Shown here piece after piece: positions 6,358 to 13,673 of a stretch of 18,184 nt of DNA (position 1 is the first letter of the stretch; each line of letters starts with the position of its first letter). The DNA is from Candidatus Bathyarchaeota archaeon (GTDB lineage: Archaea; Thermoproteota; Bathyarchaeia; Bathyarchaeales; UBA233), in the NCBI GenBank assembly GCA_023488835.1, contig JAMDCS010000057.1, forward strand, positions 489-18,672, read 5' to 3'. Below the pieces are notes generated by a model. That model was not told the origin of the DNA and searched no databases. It saw nothing but the letters and a program-made list of their open reading frames with translations. The translations under genes were made by a program, and so were the position numbers.

Positions 6358-7428
6358 ATGCCCAGACCATCTGTTTGCATTAAAGTTCCGAAAAGTCAAG
6401 GCGAAAAAACCCTAACGTTAGCAACCAAATTTGGGCTCGCTGACAAATCGCTAGTTATCCAAAGGGAAGAAGAAAACCTCTGTATTCCTTTGATTAGGGA
6501 ACCCCAAGGAATCGAGTTGACGACGCTGAAAAACCAAATTCCAAAATTTGCGTTGTTAACAGCTGTTTTTAGCGAAAAGCAACTTCCTCCTGAAACGTTG
6601 ACACAAGTTCTCCACGACAAATTGCCAGCTGACTTACTCGCAAGCGTGCCCCAAGCCTTCGACATCATCGGCGACATAGTCATAATTGACATTCCCCCCC
6701 AACTCAAGCCCTACCAGAACTTAATCGGAGAAGCAATCCTGCAGACACAAAAAAATGTTGAAACTGTCCTTGCTAAGGCAGGTGACATCAGTGGGGTCTT
6801 CCGTGTTCGCGACTACGATTTCATTGCTGGGGAGCACAAAACCCAAACAATCCATCGCGAATTCGGATGTCAATACCACGTTGACATAGCAAAAGCCTAC
6901 TTTTCTCCACGACTATCCCATGAACACGAACGGGTGGCTGCGCAGGTGCAGGACGGCGAGACGGTGGCGGACTTGTTTGCTGGTGTCGGGCCCTTCTCTG
7001 TTCTGATTGGCAAGAGAAATCTGAGGGTGAAGGTTTATGCTGTTGACCTAAACCCAGACGCAGTTGAACTGCTTAAGGTGAATGTGAGGGTTAACAGGGT
7101 TGAAAACCGCGTCTTCCCGATACTTGCGGACGCACGAGAAATCGCCGCAACCAAACTCAAAGGCACAGCGGACCGAGTGATCATGAATTTGCCTGAAACC
7201 GCCATAGACTTCGTTGACGCAGCCTGCAACGCAATCAAGCCACAGGGAGGCGTAGTTCATTTTTACGGGTTTGTCCGTGCACCCGGCTCAATAGAAAACC
7301 TCAAGCAACGCTTCTCAGAGGCAGTGGAGAAAAACGGCAGAAAGGTGGAATCCTTTCTTTACTCCAAAAGCATACGTGAAACTGCGCCGTTCGAGTCGCA
7401 GATTGTTTTGGACGTAAAAATTGCTTAA
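6358..7428 (+). CDS. trm5: tRNA (guanine-37-N1)-methyltransferase Trm5 family
   Basis: Methylates N1 of G37 next to the anticodon, using S-adenosylmethionine, which protects the reading frame; some archaeal paralogues (Trm5a/Taw22) also act in wyosine synthesis. 356 aa. Residues 1-50 are the D1-type domain (MPRPSVCIKVPKSQGEKTL). The middle holds DIIGDIVIIDIP (102-113) and FRVRDYDFIAGEHKT (148-162). The class I Rossmann part has motif I VADLFAGVGPFSV (203-215), the acidic YAVDLNPDAV (227-236), and the NLPE tetrad (277-280) that holds the target guanine in Trm5. The full D1 domain points to a complete Trm5 rather than a truncated relative. It is the second gene after rtcA, and its stop overlaps the convergent DUF371 gene by 4 bp. 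Confidence 0.95.
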   Translation: MPRPSVCIKVPKSQGEKTLTLATKFGLADKSLVIQREEENLCIPLIREPQGIELTTLKNQIPKFALLTAVFSEKQLPPETLTQVLHDKLPADLLASVPQAFDIIGDIVIIDIPPQLKPYQNLIGEAILQTQKNVETVLAKAGDISGVFRVRDYDFIAGEHKTQTIHREFGCQYHVDIAKAYFSPRLSHEHERVAAQVQDGETVADLFAGVGPFSVLIGKRNLRVKVYAVDLNPDAVELLKVNVRVNRVENRVFPILADAREIAATKLKGTADRVIMNLPETAIDFVDAACNAIKPQGGVVHFYGFVRAPGSIENLKQRFSEAVEKNGRKVESFLYSKSIRETAPFESQIVLDVKIA

Positions 7429-7859
7429 CTTTCAACGATTAATGTGATTTTGACTTCTTGTTTAGGGTTCTTTAATTTCTCGGTAAACTCTCTGGGTAAA
7501 TCATTTGAAGCTTTATCCGCGTTAATCGCCAAGGTTCGGTTGCAGATGTAACCGCTTTTTCTAATCACCATGTCGGTTGGATGAGTCAAAATCAGTTTTG
7601 GGGAGCCAGACGCGTTGATTTGCTGCTTTAAGCCGTCGGCTTCGATTAGGATGGTTAGCTTGGCGTTTGGGTTTTTTAGTTTATCCTTGAACTCTGGGCT
7701 TAAGTCGGCAACGGCTTTGTCTGCTGCCACTGCGATTATGCAGTCGCCAGATTGGTTGAGGTGCTTGTCTTTTGTAAACATCAAAGTTGTAGGGTGAATG
7801 GCTTGGATGTTCTCATGCCCAAACGCCTGGATAATTTCCCTTGTTTGTTTGGGGCTCAA
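7425..7859 (-). CDS. DUF371 family protein
   Basis: An archaeal conserved protein of unknown function, 144 aa. The start TTG at 7859 directly follows the TAA stop of the upstream gene. The next ATG would remove the conserved N-terminal FGHENIQAIHPTTLMFTKD, so TTG is right; GAGG sits 10-13 nt before it. Other family landmarks are SGDCIIAVAADKA (37-49), HPTDMVIRKSGYICNRTLAI (93-112) and the near-repeat of 'ADKAVADLSPEFKDKLKNP' by 'ADKASNDLPREFTEKLKNP'. These suggest a duplicated fold. It is translationally coupled to the winged-helix/S-layer-like gene and probably works with it or is simply co-transcribed. Confidence 0.92.
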   Translation of the reverse strand: MSPKQTREIIQAFGHENIQAIHPTTLMFTKDKHLNQSGDCIIAVAADKAVADLSPEFKDKLKNPNAKLTILIEADGLKQQINASGSPKLILTHPTDMVIRKSGYICNRTLAINADKASNDLPREFTEKLKNPKQEVKITLIVES

Positions 7860-8819
7860 TTACTCGTTAACCTCAATAGAATCAACCTTGCCATCCCCAT
7901 CCAAATCAAACCCATGAATAGCCACTGCGAAAGTGTCTTCGCCCTTGTATTTTTCCAGGGTTTTCTTCCAAAAATTCGTCAACGCCAACACACACGCTTT
8001 GGTTCCCACCGCTTTGTTCCCCGCCAAAATCACGATGCGTTTGGTGTTATCCCATGGGTTCACGATTTTTGCTACCACTCCAGAAACATCTGAAGTGTAA
8101 ACTTGCCCACTCTTCTTCGAAGACAAGCCGCCCAGCAAAAATCCACGGTCGGATGACTGCATTATGAATTTGATGGGTAAATAATCGTTAATTTCCTGTG
8201 TTAACAGGTTTGTTCCTGGACCGCCAACGAGGATGAGGTTGTTTTTTTCTTCCTTCTCCACCTTTACATCTACGTCCAACTTCACTGCGAACTCTGAGGG
8301 CATTTTGACGAATTGCCCCAAGAAAAGTGCTAAATGCGCCGCATAATGTCCATCTCGGGCGCTGGTTTTGAACGGTCCATGTGGCTGCGGGCTGCCAACC
8401 ACTATTTTTCCATCAAAAATGCCGTTGACGATGAATTCTTTGAAGAATTTCTGCAGCGGCTCATCGAGGCTTAAGGTGGATATGTTCTGGATTGGCTTGT
8501 AGCCTTGGGGGAATTCGATTCCGAAGGCTGGCGAGACGGTTTTGTAGTATTTTGCGGTTGCGCCTTTCTTTTTTTCCTCTCTTACAACGGTTATGGCTCC
8601 TGCTTTGGCGAGTTTTCTTATGTGGTAGTAGATTTTTTGTTCGTGCATTCCGAGTTGTTTTGCGATTTCTAGGGGGTACATTTCTTTTTTTGTGAGCATG
8701 GTGAGGATTTTCCAGCTGAGGCTGCCGAGTATCATTTTTAGTTGGGCGTCGGTTAGGATGCTGATTTCTTTGGCTTCTTGGATGTTGCCGTTTTCTTGGA
8801 GGAGCAGTTTTTTTTGCAT
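7860..8819 (-). CDS. Winged-helix DNA-binding protein with S-layer-like domain and C-terminal EF-hand loop
   Basis: 319 aa from ATG 8819; a GTG at 8843 would add 8 residues but lies at or before the start site expected from the TATA element at 8861-8870. Residues about 28-97 are an ArsR-type winged helix (LSWKILTMLTKKEMYPLEIA, then LGMHEQKIYYHIRKL). Residues about 130-300 resemble the C-terminal domain of archaeal S-layer proteins: ILVGGPGTNLLTQEIN (196-211), then a G-rich strand region and VNPWDNTKRIVILAGNKAVG (253-272). The end, DLDGDGKVDSIE (305-316), fits an EF-hand calcium loop at all ligand positions (1, 3, 5, 9, 12). No signal peptide or membrane helix is seen, so it is probably cytoplasmic. 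It may sense a ligand or Ca2+; the target genes are unknown. glmS is divergent. Confidence 0.88.
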   Translation of the reverse strand: MQKKLLLQENGNIQEAKEISILTDAQLKMILGSLSWKILTMLTKKEMYPLEIAKQLGMHEQKIYYHIRKLAKAGAITVVREEKKKGATAKYYKTVSPAFGIEFPQGYKPIQNISTLSLDEPLQKFFKEFIVNGIFDGKIVVGSPQPHGPFKTSARDGHYAAHLALFLGQFVKMPSEFAVKLDVDVKVEKEEKNNLILVGGPGTNLLTQEINDYLPIKFIMQSSDRGFLLGGLSSKKSGQVYTSDVSGVVAKIVNPWDNTKRIVILAGNKAVGTKACVLALTNFWKKTLEKYKGEDTFAVAIHGFDLDGDGKVDSIEVNE

Positions 8820-9045
8820 GCTTGGTCTTAGGAGTAAAGCCACAGGTACTATAAAAAATTTATTTATAACGGTTCAAAAAATGTAGGTGAAATATCGCTA
8901 ACGCATTTCCGCTTACATGCAAACTAGGGAAAACCGTTAAAAAAAAAGTTTTAGCGGTCAAACTCTAATATTAAAAACGCTTATTAACAAAACTTAGCCA
9001 TCCATAGGTATCATCAAAATTGTTCATTGAAGGCTTCGAAAAAAC
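8820..9045. promoter_or_regulatory. Divergent control region between the winged-helix gene and glmS
   Basis: Leftward, GTTATAAATA (complement of 8861-8870) is a strong TATA element. It overlaps AACGGTT (8868-8874), whose reverse complement AACCGTT recurs at 8932-8938. Between them ATGTA (8881-8885) and TACAT (8914-8918) form a nested inverted pair. ACCGTTAAAA (8933-8942) and TTTTAGCGGT (8949-8958) form a hairpin or dyad with one G-T wobble. Rightward, AT-rich TATTAAAAA (8969-8977) and TTATTAA (8981-8987) are candidate TATA boxes for glmS, giving a leader of roughly 35-45 nt without a clear ribosome-binding site. The repeats are plausible operators; binding is inferred. Confidence 0.5.
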
Positions 9046-10875
9046 ATGTGTGGAATATTTGGATGCATTTTAAAGGAAGGCAACGCTGCCCCCCTAATAC
9101 ACTCATCCCTTAAACGTCTCGAATACCGCGGCTACGACTCCGTCGGCATAGCAACCATCTCAGACGGAAAAATCTTCATAAAAAAGGACTCCGGAAAAAT
9201 CGACGAAGTCCATAAAATCCTCAATCTCGACGACTTGCCCGGCAACATAGGTATCGGACATACACGGTGGGCAACGCATGGTGCACCCTTAAAAGTTAAC
9301 TCTCACCCCCACACCGACTGCACAGGCGAAATCGTTGTTGTTCACAACGGAATCGTAGAAAACTTCATGGAGCTTAAGGCTGAACTGCAAAACCTCGGTC
9401 ACACGTTTGTTTCAAAAACAGACACCGAAGTAATCCCACACTTAATCGAAGAAACCCTCAAGAACAACCCTAAACTATCCTTTGTAAGTGCGGTTCAGGA
9501 AAGCATCAAGCGGCTTGAAGGCTCCTATGCCCTTGCCATAATCTCTTCTCGTGAACCAGACAAAATTATTTGTGCCCGAAACGAGAGCCCCCTGGTTTTA
9601 GGAATCAACCACAACGGCGTGTTCTGTGCCTCTGATATCCCAGCGTTTCTACCAATCACCAACAAAGCCGTCATGATAAACAACGGCGAACTCGTGGTCC
9701 TCACAGCCCAAGGCTACGAAATCAAGAAAATCTCTGACTCCAGCCCAGTCACCCGTGAACCCATAACCATCGAGTGGACGGCAGAGATGGCAGTAAAACA
9801 AGGCTATCCGCACTTTATGATTAAAGAGATCCATGAACAACCCGAAATCCTGCGTAACACTTTGCGCATGCAGGATCACTATCTTGATTTGCTCACAACA
9901 TTCCTTGACCGAGCCAACGAAGTGTTCTTGGTTGCGTGCGGAACAAGCTACCACGCATGCCTTGCAGCGTCTTACATGTTCTCTAAACTAGCGTTCTTGC
10001 CAACATATCCAGTGTATGCTTCAGAATTCATCGAGCAGCATGGCAAATCCGTAAACATCGACAGCACTATCCTCGCCGTTAGCCAATCAGGTGAAACAGC
10101 GGACACTTTGGCGGCTGTCACTTGTGCTCAGCAACGTGCCGCAACAATCTTGGGCTTAACCAACGTAATAGGCTCCACCCTGACGCGTATTTCACGGGTC
10201 TACATCGGAACCCAAGCTGGACCAGAAATCGGTGTTGCAGCAACCAAAACTTTCACTTCTCAGCTTTCCGTTTTAGCCCAACTCGCCCTCAGGTTATCAA
10301 AGAAGCGTGGTAAGATTTCTCAGGACGAAATGGATTGTCTTGAAAGGGAACTGAAAAAGATGCCTGAAGACGTAGACACCATCGTTCGGACGCAAGAGGA
10401 AAAAATCAAGCAAATCGCCAAGAAATACAAGGATTCTAAAGTGTTCTTCTATTTGGGCAGGGGAATCAGCACAGCCACCGCGTTCGAAGGCAGACTCAAA
10501 CTGATGGAAATCGCTTACATCCCATCCATCGCGTTCCCGGCAGGCGAAAGCAAACATGGCCCTATCAGCCTTGTCGAAAACGGGTTCCCAGTGGTCTTCA
10601 TCTGCCCTCGAGACGACTCGCACAAGACGCTGATTGGGAACATTATGGAGATGAAAGCCCGCGGTGCCCACATAATAGCCGTCATCGAGGAAGGCGATGA
10701 AGAAATCAAGTCTTTATCCGAAGAATACATCGAGGTTCCCAAGGGCATTCCCAGTGTGCTCTCGCCGATTCCATTTGCGGTGCCGCTACAGTTGCTGGCG
10801 TACTATGTGTCTTTGGAGAAAGGCTTCAACCCTGACATGCCAAGGAACTTGGCGAAGTCGGTTACCGTAAAGTAA
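9046..10875 (+). CDS. glmS: Glutamine--fructose-6-phosphate aminotransferase (isomerising)
   Basis: Makes glucosamine-6-phosphate from fructose-6-phosphate and glutamine, the first step to UDP-GlcNAc for cell-surface glycans and protein glycosylation. 609 aa, full length. The N-terminal amidohydrolase has the nucleophile Cys2 (MCGIFG), GHTRWATHG (71-79), HNGIVEN (100-106) and SKTDTEVI (123-130). Two SIS domains follow, with CGTSYHA, SQSGETADT, EIGVAATKTFTSQ, then AGESKHGP and the terminal PRNLAKSVTVK. All the usual catalytic segments are intact. It reads away from the winged-helix/S-layer-like gene, so the regulator's own control region is also its upstream region. It ends tail-to-tail with fen1, 15 nt apart. 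Confidence 0.98.
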   Translation: MCGIFGCILKEGNAAPLIHSSLKRLEYRGYDSVGIATISDGKIFIKKDSGKIDEVHKILNLDDLPGNIGIGHTRWATHGAPLKVNSHPHTDCTGEIVVVHNGIVENFMELKAELQNLGHTFVSKTDTEVIPHLIEETLKNNPKLSFVSAVQESIKRLEGSYALAIISSREPDKIICARNESPLVLGINHNGVFCASDIPAFLPITNKAVMINNGELVVLTAQGYEIKKISDSSPVTREPITIEWTAEMAVKQGYPHFMIKEIHEQPEILRNTLRMQDHYLDLLTTFLDRANEVFLVACGTSYHACLAASYMFSKLAFLPTYPVYASEFIEQHGKSVNIDSTILAVSQSGETADTLAAVTCAQQRAATILGLTNVIGSTLTRISRVYIGTQAGPEIGVAATKTFTSQLSVLAQLALRLSKKRGKISQDEMDCLERELKKMPEDVDTIVRTQEEKIKQIAKKYKDSKVFFYLGRGISTATAFEGRLKLMEIAYIPSIAFPAGESKHGPISLVENGFPVVFICPRDDSHKTLIGNIMEMKARGAHIIAVIEEGDEEIKSLSEEYIEVPKGIPSVLSPIPFAVPLQLLAYYVSLEKGFNPDMPRNLAKSVTVK

Positions 10876-10878
10876 CCT

Positions 10879-10892
10879 CATTTTTCCTTTTT
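10879..10892 (+). terminator. T-rich terminator of glmS
   Basis: The tract TTTTTCCTTTTT begins 5 nt after the glmS stop and runs to the last codon of the convergent fen1 gene. Confidence 0.6.
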
Positions 10893-11925
10893 ATCCGAAC
10901 CATTTTTCCAGCGAAACCTTCCCCTTCTGCTTCTTTGTGCCAGCGGTCATCCGGTCTAAGGATTTTTTGATGCGTTCCTCACCGAATTCTTTTTTCCCGG
11001 ACATAAAGTCGACGACGCCTGCCTCGTCTGGTTCTCGCCATTCCAGTCTGTAGTTGTCGGTGACTTCGGGGTGCAGAAAGATTTTCCGAATGCAGTTGGG
11101 TTCGACTGGGAAGGTAGCGTTTTTTATGTGAGGTAGAGCGTTTTCTAGTGTGCCGTGTTGTTTGATTAGTTTTAGGGCGGTTTTTGGTCCCAGCCCCTTT
11201 ATGCCGTCAGGGTTAAAGTCGGTGCCAATTAAAATACCCACATCCACGAGTTGTTCATAGGTTAAACTGCATTCGCTAAGGGTTTTGGAGAGCTCAACCA
11301 CTTCTGGAACGATGTCAATGTAGACGTTCTTGCTGGGGAGTTTTCGCCTACCCGAAATGGTAACGTTCCGCAGAAGCCTTGGAGCCCCAAAGAGCAGGCT
11401 GTCATAGTCTTGGCTTGCACAGTAATCCGCATCGCCCCGTTTAGTCATGTGTGCGGCTTGGGCTTCCCCTTCGCTTGGCGCCTGCACCCACGGCAAACCC
11501 AACAGATCAAGGAGTCTTCGGCTGTCCTCCTGCATGTAATCTTTCATGCTTGTTGCCATCGAAGCGAACGTTCGCATTTTGGCTGTGTCGCCACTTGCCG
11601 CGGCTTTTGCGTAGCTTGCGACGGCTTCAACTTTGACTTGTTTGCGTCGTTCAATTTCTGCCGCTTTCAGTGTTGGTGGGATGCCGTCGAAAACGTAGAT
11701 GGGTTTTATGCCCATTTCGACTAGGTTGCTTGTGCGGTAGAAGAGTCCGCTTAGGTGGCTGGTGATTTTGCCTGTGCTGTCTTTGAGTGGCGTTCCGTCG
11801 GGTTGGCGGATGATGGAGAGGAACTGGTAGATGGCGTTGTATGCATCTATGGCGATGATTTTGCCGCCGAGGTCTTCCAGTTTAACTTGAGTTTTTGGTA
11901 TGAGGTCTCTAAAGTTTACTCCCAA
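10891..11925 (-). CDS. fen1: Flap endonuclease 1
   Basis: Structure-specific 5' nuclease that removes 5' flaps during Okazaki fragment maturation and base-excision repair, working with PCNA. I start it at TTG 11925, giving MGVNFRDLI, the invariant family N-terminus, and 344 aa. The frame is open another 46 codons upstream, but those residues are not FEN1-like and would run into the divergent AbrB-type gene. With this start the metal ligands fall at Asp27, Asp80, Glu152, Glu154, Asp173, Asp175 and Asp236, the numbering known from archaeal FEN1. GLGPKTALKLI is the helix-two-turn-helix. The C-terminal KVSLEKWFG is the PCNA-interacting box, with Lys in place of the usual first Gln. Confidence 0.96.
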   Translation of the reverse strand: MGVNFRDLIPKTQVKLEDLGGKIIAIDAYNAIYQFLSIIRQPDGTPLKDSTGKITSHLSGLFYRTSNLVEMGIKPIYVFDGIPPTLKAAEIERRKQVKVEAVASYAKAAASGDTAKMRTFASMATSMKDYMQEDSRRLLDLLGLPWVQAPSEGEAQAAHMTKRGDADYCASQDYDSLLFGAPRLLRNVTISGRRKLPSKNVYIDIVPEVVELSKTLSECSLTYEQLVDVGILIGTDFNPDGIKGLGPKTALKLIKQHGTLENALPHIKNATFPVEPNCIRKIFLHPEVTDNYRLEWREPDEAGVVDFMSGKKEFGEERIKKSLDRMTAGTKKQKGKVSLEKWFG

Positions 11926-12027
11926 ACAATTCCACGAATAACATAGGCAAGAAACCCTCTTAATAGGTTTGCGAAACGACTTAAATTTTAAAAGTAGATT
12001 CGTATTCTTGTATAACTTGCGGTGATA
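11926..12027. promoter_or_regulatory. Divergent promoter region of fen1 and the AbrB-type gene
   Basis: TTTTAAAAG (11987-11995) is a TATA element about 35-40 nt before the AbrB-type start. GGTGAT (12021-12026), 1 nt from that ATG, is the ribosome-binding site. Leftward, ACCTATTAAG near 11961-11970 is a weaker TATA candidate for fen1, about 40 nt from the TTG start. Confidence 0.45.
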
Positions 12028-12288
12028 ATGCAGAAAGAAGTGAAAGTTGGCAAGAAGGGACAAGTTGTTATTCCTAAAGCCATGCGGACAGCCCTAAAAA
12101 TAGAAGCATGCTCCAAAGTAACATTTAGGCTGGAGGATAACAAGATAATCATAAAGCCTTTTTTTGATGCTGTGGCTGTTTTTCAAAGGGTAGCCCAAGA
12201 AAGCAAACATAACGAGAAAATTGACCCTCACGGAGCTTACGATGAAGAAATGGAAGAAAGACATAAACGTGCTGGTTTATTGCAATAA
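12028..12288 (+). CDS. AbrB/SpoVT-type DNA-binding protein, VapB-antitoxin-like, no toxin partner
   Basis: 86 aa from ATG 12028; an in-frame GTG at 12022 would overlap the ribosome-binding site. Residues 2-45 form the swapped-hairpin AbrB fold: KEVKVGKKGQVVIPKAMRTA, then 'KIEACSKVTFRLEDNKIIIKP'. The C-terminal part (about 50-86) is charged and helical and ends ERHKRAGLLQ, similar to the toxin-binding tails of VapB antitoxins. No PIN-domain or other toxin gene follows: the next 28 nt are non-coding and then a leftward gene ends. It may be a stand-alone regulator or an orphan left by toxin loss. Confidence 0.88.
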   Translation: MQKEVKVGKKGQVVIPKAMRTALKIEACSKVTFRLEDNKIIIKPFFDAVAVFQRVAQESKHNEKIDPHGAYDEEMEERHKRAGLLQ

Positions 12289-12316
12289 AATGTTTTCAAG
12301 GCACTTTTTTCCGAAG

Positions 12317-13036
12317 CTAAATTCTTTTTCTCAGCAAGAGAAGAACGACTGCAAGCACTATGATGATTGTAATGATTGCGGCAAGAATGTATATTGTTGG
12401 TGGGTTTTGGGCTGGGTTGGTTGGGGTTGAACTGAATGTGTTTGTTCCTGTGATGCTGTAGGAGTATTCGGATGTTACTGGTTCAGGTTGAGCTTGAACA
12501 GTCGTCTGCGAAGTGGATTCTAACAACATTCCAGAAGCCTTATCGTAAACGTATGTAAGGCTTGAATTGTAGTCAGGCGTGGATATTATGACACTTAGAA
12601 TGTTGACGCTTCTAGTAACGCCCAAGTATTGGCGGTTTTCAGTGCTGTTGACCGTATAAGTTTCCAGCGGCGGTATTGGGTCGCCCACGTTCAGGTTTGT
12701 GGCGACTATGGTTCCTAGAGTGCTTGGTACTCCATTTTCTGTTCCCGTTTCAACATTCCAAATCGAGGTCGTGCCGGGAAAAGCAGTGCCATTCTTAAAT
12801 TGCCCAGTTGAAAACAAGGTAACCTCTTTTCCAGCAACATTCGTAATTGTTAGGGTTAAAAAGTCATAGTCTCTGAACGATTCAAAGCCTGGTCCAGTTC
12901 CCACAAAGTTACCGTATTTAACATACTGTCCAGTTGTAACTCCTGGATTGTAGGTTACTGCGAAAACGGGAAGAGCGAAAGCTGCTAAAAGGAAAGTTGC
13001 AAAAATGAGGGCTGTTAGGGTCTTTAAATTGGGCAT
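12317..13036 (-). CDS. Secreted membrane-anchored protein of unknown function
   Basis: 239 aa from ATG 13036, which has AAGGAGA 8 nt upstream. The frame is open 28 more codons, but those overlap the zinc-ribbon gene and are not a signal sequence. Residues 1-26 are a clear signal peptide (LKTLTALIFATFLLAAFALPVFA). The external part (about 27-210) is beta-rich, with possible N-glycosylation sites (NGT, NST, NSS) and the segment GQYVKYGNFVG. A Pro/Asn/Thr-rich stretch (STPTNPAQNPP) precedes a C-terminal membrane helix (about 215-235) and a basic LLRKRI stop-transfer end. The protein is thus displayed outside and anchored by its C-terminus. It is the third gene of an ArsR-headed operon, 19 nt after the zinc-ribbon stop. 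Confidence 0.87.
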   Translation of the reverse strand: MPNLKTLTALIFATFLLAAFALPVFAVTYNPGVTTGQYVKYGNFVGTGPGFESFRDYDFLTLTITNVAGKEVTLFSTGQFKNGTAFPGTTSIWNVETGTENGVPSTLGTIVATNLNVGDPIPPLETYTVNSTENRQYLGVTRSVNILSVIISTPDYNSSLTYVYDKASGMLLESTSQTTVQAQPEPVTSEYSYSITGTNTFSSTPTNPAQNPPTIYILAAIITIIIVLAVVLLLLRKRI

Positions 13037-13055
13037 TTTGGTGTTCTCCTTTACT

Positions 13056-13211
13056 TTAGGTGGTTCTTTTTGCTCCGCAGTTTGGGCAAAATGTCGCTGT
13101 TTGTTGAAAGAGAGCTCCACAGTACTTGCAAGGAAGCATTACCACTTCTCGCTGCGCCTCATTTCTCTCGTCTTCGGAGCTTGAACCGCAACTGCATCCA
13201 CAACCACACAT
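13056..13211 (-). CDS. 51-aa Cys-rich zinc-ribbon protein
   Basis: A small gene between arsR and the anchored protein. ATG 13211 has AGGAGAG 11 nt upstream, and that site falls just inside the arsR stop. The protein begins MCGCGCSCGSSS, with cysteines at 2, 4, 6 and 8. It has a charged linker (about 13-26) and ends CKYCGALFQQTATFCPNCGAK (cysteines 28, 31, 42, 45), a canonical CxxC-x10-CxxC zinc ribbon. Ribosome-binding site, start, stop and spacing all fit an operon member. The N-terminal alternating cysteines could bind a second metal such as Cu(I), Zn or a cluster, or act as a redox site. Function unknown. Confidence 0.8.
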   Translation of the reverse strand: MCGCGCSCGSSSEDERNEAQREVVMLPCKYCGALFQQTATFCPNCGAKRTT

Positions 13212-13228
13212 CTTAAAACCAACTCTCC

Positions 13229-13600
13229 TTATTTTGAGTAAGTTCTCGCCATTTCCTGTTTTTGGCTGAGCTGTTCCAATAAGACTTCCCGTACCATGTC
13301 GCAGGCTTGACTAATCTTTGGGCTTGCTACCCGATAGTAGATGTTTGAACCGTCTTTTCTGGTTTTGACGATTTGCCTTTGCCTCAAAATTGCTAAGTGC
13401 TGGGAAATGTTAGATTGGCTTGCGCCGAGTGTTTGGATGAGCTCGTTGACGGTTTTTTCTCCGCCCTTTAAATTATGTAGAATAGCCAGTCGCAATGGGT
13501 GAGCTAACGTTTTAGAAATCTCAGCTTGCAATTCGTAGATGGTCATGTCGAATTCTGTTTTGGACATAAGTTTTTCCCGCGTACTTGAGTATTCTAACAT
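13229..13600 (-). CDS. ArsR family winged-helix transcriptional regulator
   Basis: 123 aa. ATG 13600 follows GGTGAG by 4 nt. Starts at internal Met12 or Met19 cannot be excluded, since a TATA-like GGTATAAAT lies close by at 13611-13619. The winged helix is clear: ISKTLAHPLRLAILHNL (helix 1-2), VNELIQTLGASQSNISQHLAIL (recognition helices), then the wing 'IVKTRKDGSNIYYRVASP' and a C-terminal dimer helix. Its single cysteine (in QACDMV) does not make a classical ArsR/SmtB metal site, so the signal is unclear; redox, sulfur or a ligand are all possible. It heads a three-gene operon with the Cys-rich zinc ribbon and the anchored secreted protein, so autoregulation is likely. Confidence 0.92.
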   Translation of the reverse strand: MLEYSSTREKLMSKTEFDMTIYELQAEISKTLAHPLRLAILHNLKGGEKTVNELIQTLGASQSNISQHLAILRQRQIVKTRKDGSNIYYRVASPKISQACDMVREVLLEQLSQKQEMARTYSK

Positions 13601-13630
13601 TTTCTCACCATTTATACCTTACAATTTAAC

Positions 13631-13651
13631 AAAAAACTAAAGAAAAAAAAA
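13631..13651 (-). terminator. T-tract terminator downstream of the PepSY-like gene
   Basis: On the minus strand this is a run of nine T, CTTTAG and a run of six T, 23-43 nt after the PepSY-like stop codon and just before the arsR promoter. It separates that gene from the arsR operon. Confidence 0.55.
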
Positions 13652-13673
13652 CACTTGGTTACAGGAACCCTGC

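Noticed and set aside
12221..12430. A rightward frame after the AbrB-type gene as a possible toxin partner
   Set aside because: It overlaps the end of the AbrB-type gene out of frame, shows no PIN-domain acidic motifs, and is Cys/Trp-rich antisense of the anchored-protein gene.
13037..13120. 28-codon N-terminal extension of the anchored secreted protein
   Set aside because: These bases encode the zinc-ribbon protein in another frame, and the ATG at 13036 has its own AAGGAGA site and a signal peptide directly after it.
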